Positions 45,926 to 48,055 of a stretch of DNA of 48,055 nucleotides are shown piece after piece; positions within the stretch are counted from its first letter, which is position 1, and each line of letters starts with the position of its first letter. The notes beneath the pieces were generated by a model that worked only from the letters and a program-made list of their open reading frames with translations, had not been told where the DNA came from and did no database searches. This stretch comes from an uncultured Pelagibacteraceae bacterium (lineage in GTDB: Bacteria; Pseudomonadota; Alphaproteobacteria; Pelagibacterales; Pelagibacteraceae): assembly GCA_902634695.1 (NCBI GenBank), contig CACPLE010000004.1:1-48055 (forward strand), written 5' to 3'. The translations under genes and the position numbers were made by a program.

Positions 45926-46187
45926 AAAATTAAAAGATTTAATACCAAGACAGAATTTTATGATACCAGTCCAAGCAGCAATAGGAGGAAAAATTATTGC
46001 CAGAGAGACCATTAAGGGCTTTAAAAAAGATGTTCTAACTAAAATACATGGTGGAGGGGCCAGAGATAGAAAAAGAAAATTACTTGATAAACAAAAGAAA
46101 GGTAAAACAAGATCAAAACAGTTTGGAAAAGTTGAAATACCCCAAGAAGCATTTATTGGAGTCTTAAAAATAAAAAAAAATGATTAA
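45923..46187 (+). pseudogene. lepA: Elongation factor 4 (LepA), C-terminal fragment
   Basis: About 88 codons of the LepA C-terminal domain, in frame with the sequence right after the repeat: [12 protein letters not shown], then [15 protein letters not shown], then [14 protein letters not shown]. LepA is about 600 residues, so some 85 per cent, including the GTPase domain, is missing. The fragment has no start of its own except an internal ATG at 45960, too late to be functional. The true lepA 5' part is not in the window. The edge coincides exactly with the 124 bp repeat boundary. Confidence 0.88.
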
Positions 46188-46190
46188 AAC

Positions 46191-47216
46191 TTAATTTTTT
46201 TTTTTTAATATTGTAAATAGATATTCAAACATTATTTTAGCAATTTTCTCAGATCCTTGTGGAGTGGTATGCATTTCATCATAAAAATCATCTTGAGAGC
46301 CCACAAATATTTCATCAAGTTTTAATATATTTATTTTATTTTCATGTGAAAATTTTTTTAAAGTTTCGTTTAATAAAAATAATTTTTCATCTTTAAGCCC
46401 ATTAAATTTTACTTGGGTAATAAAAATTATTTTTGAATTTCTTTTTTTTATTTCTTTGTAAAGACTATTTAATCTTAATTTATATCTTTCATATATATTT
46501 TTGTGTTTTATTTTTAGTTTTTTTAGATCATGTATTTTTTTAGCAGAATTGTAATCAACATATAAAAAATTGTTATATAGATTCTTATGTTGGTTTACAT
46601 CGTATTCAAATTTTATTATTTCAAAGTATTTCCACTTAATTTTTTTTGACAACTCAACAATTATGCTATTATTTGTAATGATATCTCTCAAATTTTTGAA
46701 AACATTGTCATCGTAAGTGAGATCATATTTTTCATCTTGATTCAATACAGTATCGTTTATTCCAACATAAATAATAAAATAATCAGGATTAAATTTTTTT
46801 AATTTTGGAAACCAAATTTGAAGATCATTAATGTGTCCCCTGCTTGTCTTTCCATCAACAGAGGCATTTATTATATTTACAGATTTATTTTTATATGAAA
46901 AAAATTTATTTAAAAGGCCAACAATTGTAAGATTTTCTGGTAAAAATTTTTCATTTCCAGTACTACCACCTAAAAAAACATAATTTACATCTTGAAGTTT
47001 ATTAATTTCTTTTCCCCTGAAACCATAAAAGTTTCTTTTGTAATAATACTTATAATCAACATTATTAATTCTTGTTTTAACTAAATCATTTCTATTGCGA
47101 TGTTTTCGCATATGAATTCCAAAATTATCATCATCAAACCAGTACCCAAACATCAATTCAGATAAGACTAAAAATATGATGAAAATGATGAAATTATAAA
47201 AAATTATTTTTTTCAT
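46191..47216 (-). CDS. SGNH/GDSL-family hydrolase, membrane anchored
   Basis: 341 residues. An N-terminal hydrophobic segment (about 3-25) suggests a membrane anchor with a periplasmic domain. The SGNH blocks are FLGGSTGNE (block I Ser), a middle region with DGKTSRGH, IIYVGINDTVL (block III Asn) and DEMHTTPQG (block V Asp and His). Such proteins near glycosyltransferases often trim or acetylate surface glycans. It is complete, sits between two truncated genes, and ends 3 bp from the lepA fragment in convergent orientation. Confidence 0.8.
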   Translation of the reverse strand: MKKIIFYNFIIFIIFLVLSELMFGYWFDDDNFGIHMRKHRNRNDLVKTRINNVDYKYYYKRNFYGFRGKEINKLQDVNYVFLGGSTGNEKFLPENLTIVGLLNKFFSYKNKSVNIINASVDGKTSRGHINDLQIWFPKLKKFNPDYFIIYVGINDTVLNQDEKYDLTYDDNVFKNLRDIITNNSIIVELSKKIKWKYFEIIKFEYDVNQHKNLYNNFLYVDYNSAKKIHDLKKLKIKHKNIYERYKLRLNSLYKEIKKRNSKIIFITQVKFNGLKDEKLFLLNETLKKFSHENKINILKLDEIFVGSQDDFYDEMHTTPQGSEKIAKIMFEYLFTILKKKN

Positions 47217-47235
47217 ATAATTAAAATTAATTTTA

Positions 47236-47736
47236 TTATTTTTTAACTAATCTAGTTAAGATTTTTTTTTCTATTGATTTAGCATTAAATTTAGAAGTAT
47301 TAAAAAAAATAACCTTTTTATGAATTGTTTTACTGGATCTATATGTTGTTGAAGGATTGATTAGACTTATAATTTTTTTTTTCATCGAGGCACCGATACA
47401 TATGGGGCCAGATTCATTTCCAACGATAAAATTACATTTTAAAATAATTTTTAAAATTTCAGTTAAATTTTTTTTATAAGTGAATAGAACTTCCTTTTTT
47501 CCCTTAAAAAGAAATAATGTTTTTTTAAAAAATTTTTTATTATTTGGAGAAAAATTTATAAATATAAAATATTTTCTATTAATTAATTTTTTTGTAAGTA
47601 GCATAAAATTTTTTTCCCCCCAGTTGTTTTGATTATGATGGGAATCAATATTCAAAAAAATATATTTTTTTTTATATTTAAAGTTGTTACTAGAGTTTAA
47701 ATTATAATTTTGATTAAATTTGTTCATACCTATTCT
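47236..47736 (-). pseudogene. Family 9 glycosyltransferase (heptosyltransferase-like), C-terminal part
   Basis: About 167 codons of the second Rossmann domain of a GT9 enzyme: NWGEKNFMLL, then FIVGNESGPICIGASMKKK, the nucleotide-sugar site, and INPSTTYR. The family is about 330 residues, so the N-terminal half is missing. Reading upstream of the internal ATG at 47727, the frame continues as K-I-R-I-G and enters the 124 bp repeat, where a stop follows. The break is therefore at the repeat edge, not a natural start. Confidence 0.78.
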
Positions 47737-47860
47737 AATTTTTGCATTTAGACAACTTCATTCTATGTATAAATTTAATTTGTTAAGAAAAGATAAATGG
47801 CTAGGTACAAAACTATGTTCATTTAATAAATTAATATCACCACAATGGCTAAGAAGTTTG
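47737..47860 (+). repeat. 124 bp direct repeat, copy 2
   Basis: Identical to 45799-45922. Here the left edge abuts the truncated GT9 gene and the right edge continues as genuine GT17 coding sequence. The offset of 1938 is a multiple of three, so the GT17 frame is preserved in both copies. Confidence 0.98.
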
Positions 47861-48055
47861 AAAGTACATAAAAAATATAGCAAGATTAGAATTGATAAAA
47901 TATTTTCTAAAAGTTATGTATCAAACTTTAAAATTATTGAAAATGGAGGTTGGCATTTTGGATGGTTAAAAAAATCAAAATTAATTAAAAAAAAATTAGA
48001 ATCTTACGCTCATTCAGAGCATAATACTAAGGAATTAAAAAATATTAAATCAATT
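47738..48055 (+). pseudogene. Family 17 glycosyltransferase, 3' part (split gene, runs off the edge)
   Basis: Open for 106 codons to the window end. After the repeated segment it continues with KVHKKYSKIRIDKIF and the GT17 hallmark GGWHFGWL, then a lysine-rich helix. Joined to the 5' part at the repeat it would give one uninterrupted GT17 frame of at least 226 residues. No start codon belongs to this part. Confidence 0.8.

Noticed and set aside
45799-47860. Transposon with a 124 bp target duplication
   Set aside because: No transposase, no terminal inverted repeats, both block edges lie inside other genes, and the duplication is much longer than any known target-site duplication.

Overview
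The window is a gene-dense, strongly AT-rich stretch of a streamlined alphaproteobacterial chromosome, most like the SAR11 / Pelagibacterales type. The reasons are extreme A+T bias with Lys/Asn/Ile-rich proteins, intergenic gaps of a few bases, many 4-8 bp overlaps, short proteins, and gene orders typical of Alphaproteobacteria: aroA-cmk-rpsA-ihfB-trpFBA-accD-folC-trxA, murA-DUF2948-hisD, rpmH-rnpA-yidD-yidC, J protein-cobS-cobT, and hisS-hisZ-hisG. The assignment rests on gene content and gene order only; no phylogeny was run. No gap without a gene exceeds about 240 bases.

Layout. 1-186: start of a minus-strand epimerase. 204-12654 (+): RNase D, then KDO and LPS transport (kdsD, lptC, lptB), shikimate and nucleotide genes (aroA, cmk), translation and DNA binding (rpsA, ihfB), pyrF, trpFBA, accD and folC. 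12651-24064 (-): a long leftward series. In transcription order it runs two small ORFs, dcd, murA, DUF2948, hisD, infA, tRNA-Phe, cspA, a possible structured RNA, tRNA-His, hisS, hisZ, hisG, a PD-(D/E)XK nuclease, rmuC, an exonuclease I homologue and trxA. 24182-32416: tRNA-Thr, a VTT membrane protein (-), then rpmH-rnpA-yidD-yidC-argB-HAD-dapD-dapE, a histone-deacetylase-like hydrolase and a SET-domain protein. 32390-36526 (-): truA, fmt, def and two unrecognised envelope proteins. 36584-38193 (+): aroK-aroB. Then bolA (-), J protein-cobS-cobT (+), regB and gyrB (-), and tRNA-Ser (-).

The last 2.6 kb (45440 to the end) is different. A family-17 glycosyltransferase gene is split by a 1.94 kb block holding the 3' end of lepA, an SGNH hydrolase and the 3' half of a family-9 glycosyltransferase. 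An exact 124 bp direct repeat lies at the two edges, and removing one repeat unit restores the glycosyltransferase frame. This is either an assembly misjoin or a real rearrangement at the edge of a surface-polysaccharide region.

Most of the window is core metabolism. The points that stand out are these. A tRNA-His ends 4 nt before the hisS start codon. A tRNA-Phe has both partners of the 18-55 tertiary pair changed. The cytidylate kinase lacks the P-loop lysine. TrpB has Asp in place of the catalytic Glu. A CobS/CobT pair sits with a J protein and no cobalamin genes. A deacetylase-like gene is paired with a SET methyltransferase gene. There is a GC-rich structured island between cspA and tRNA-His. 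I saw no CRISPR array, insertion sequence or prophage.
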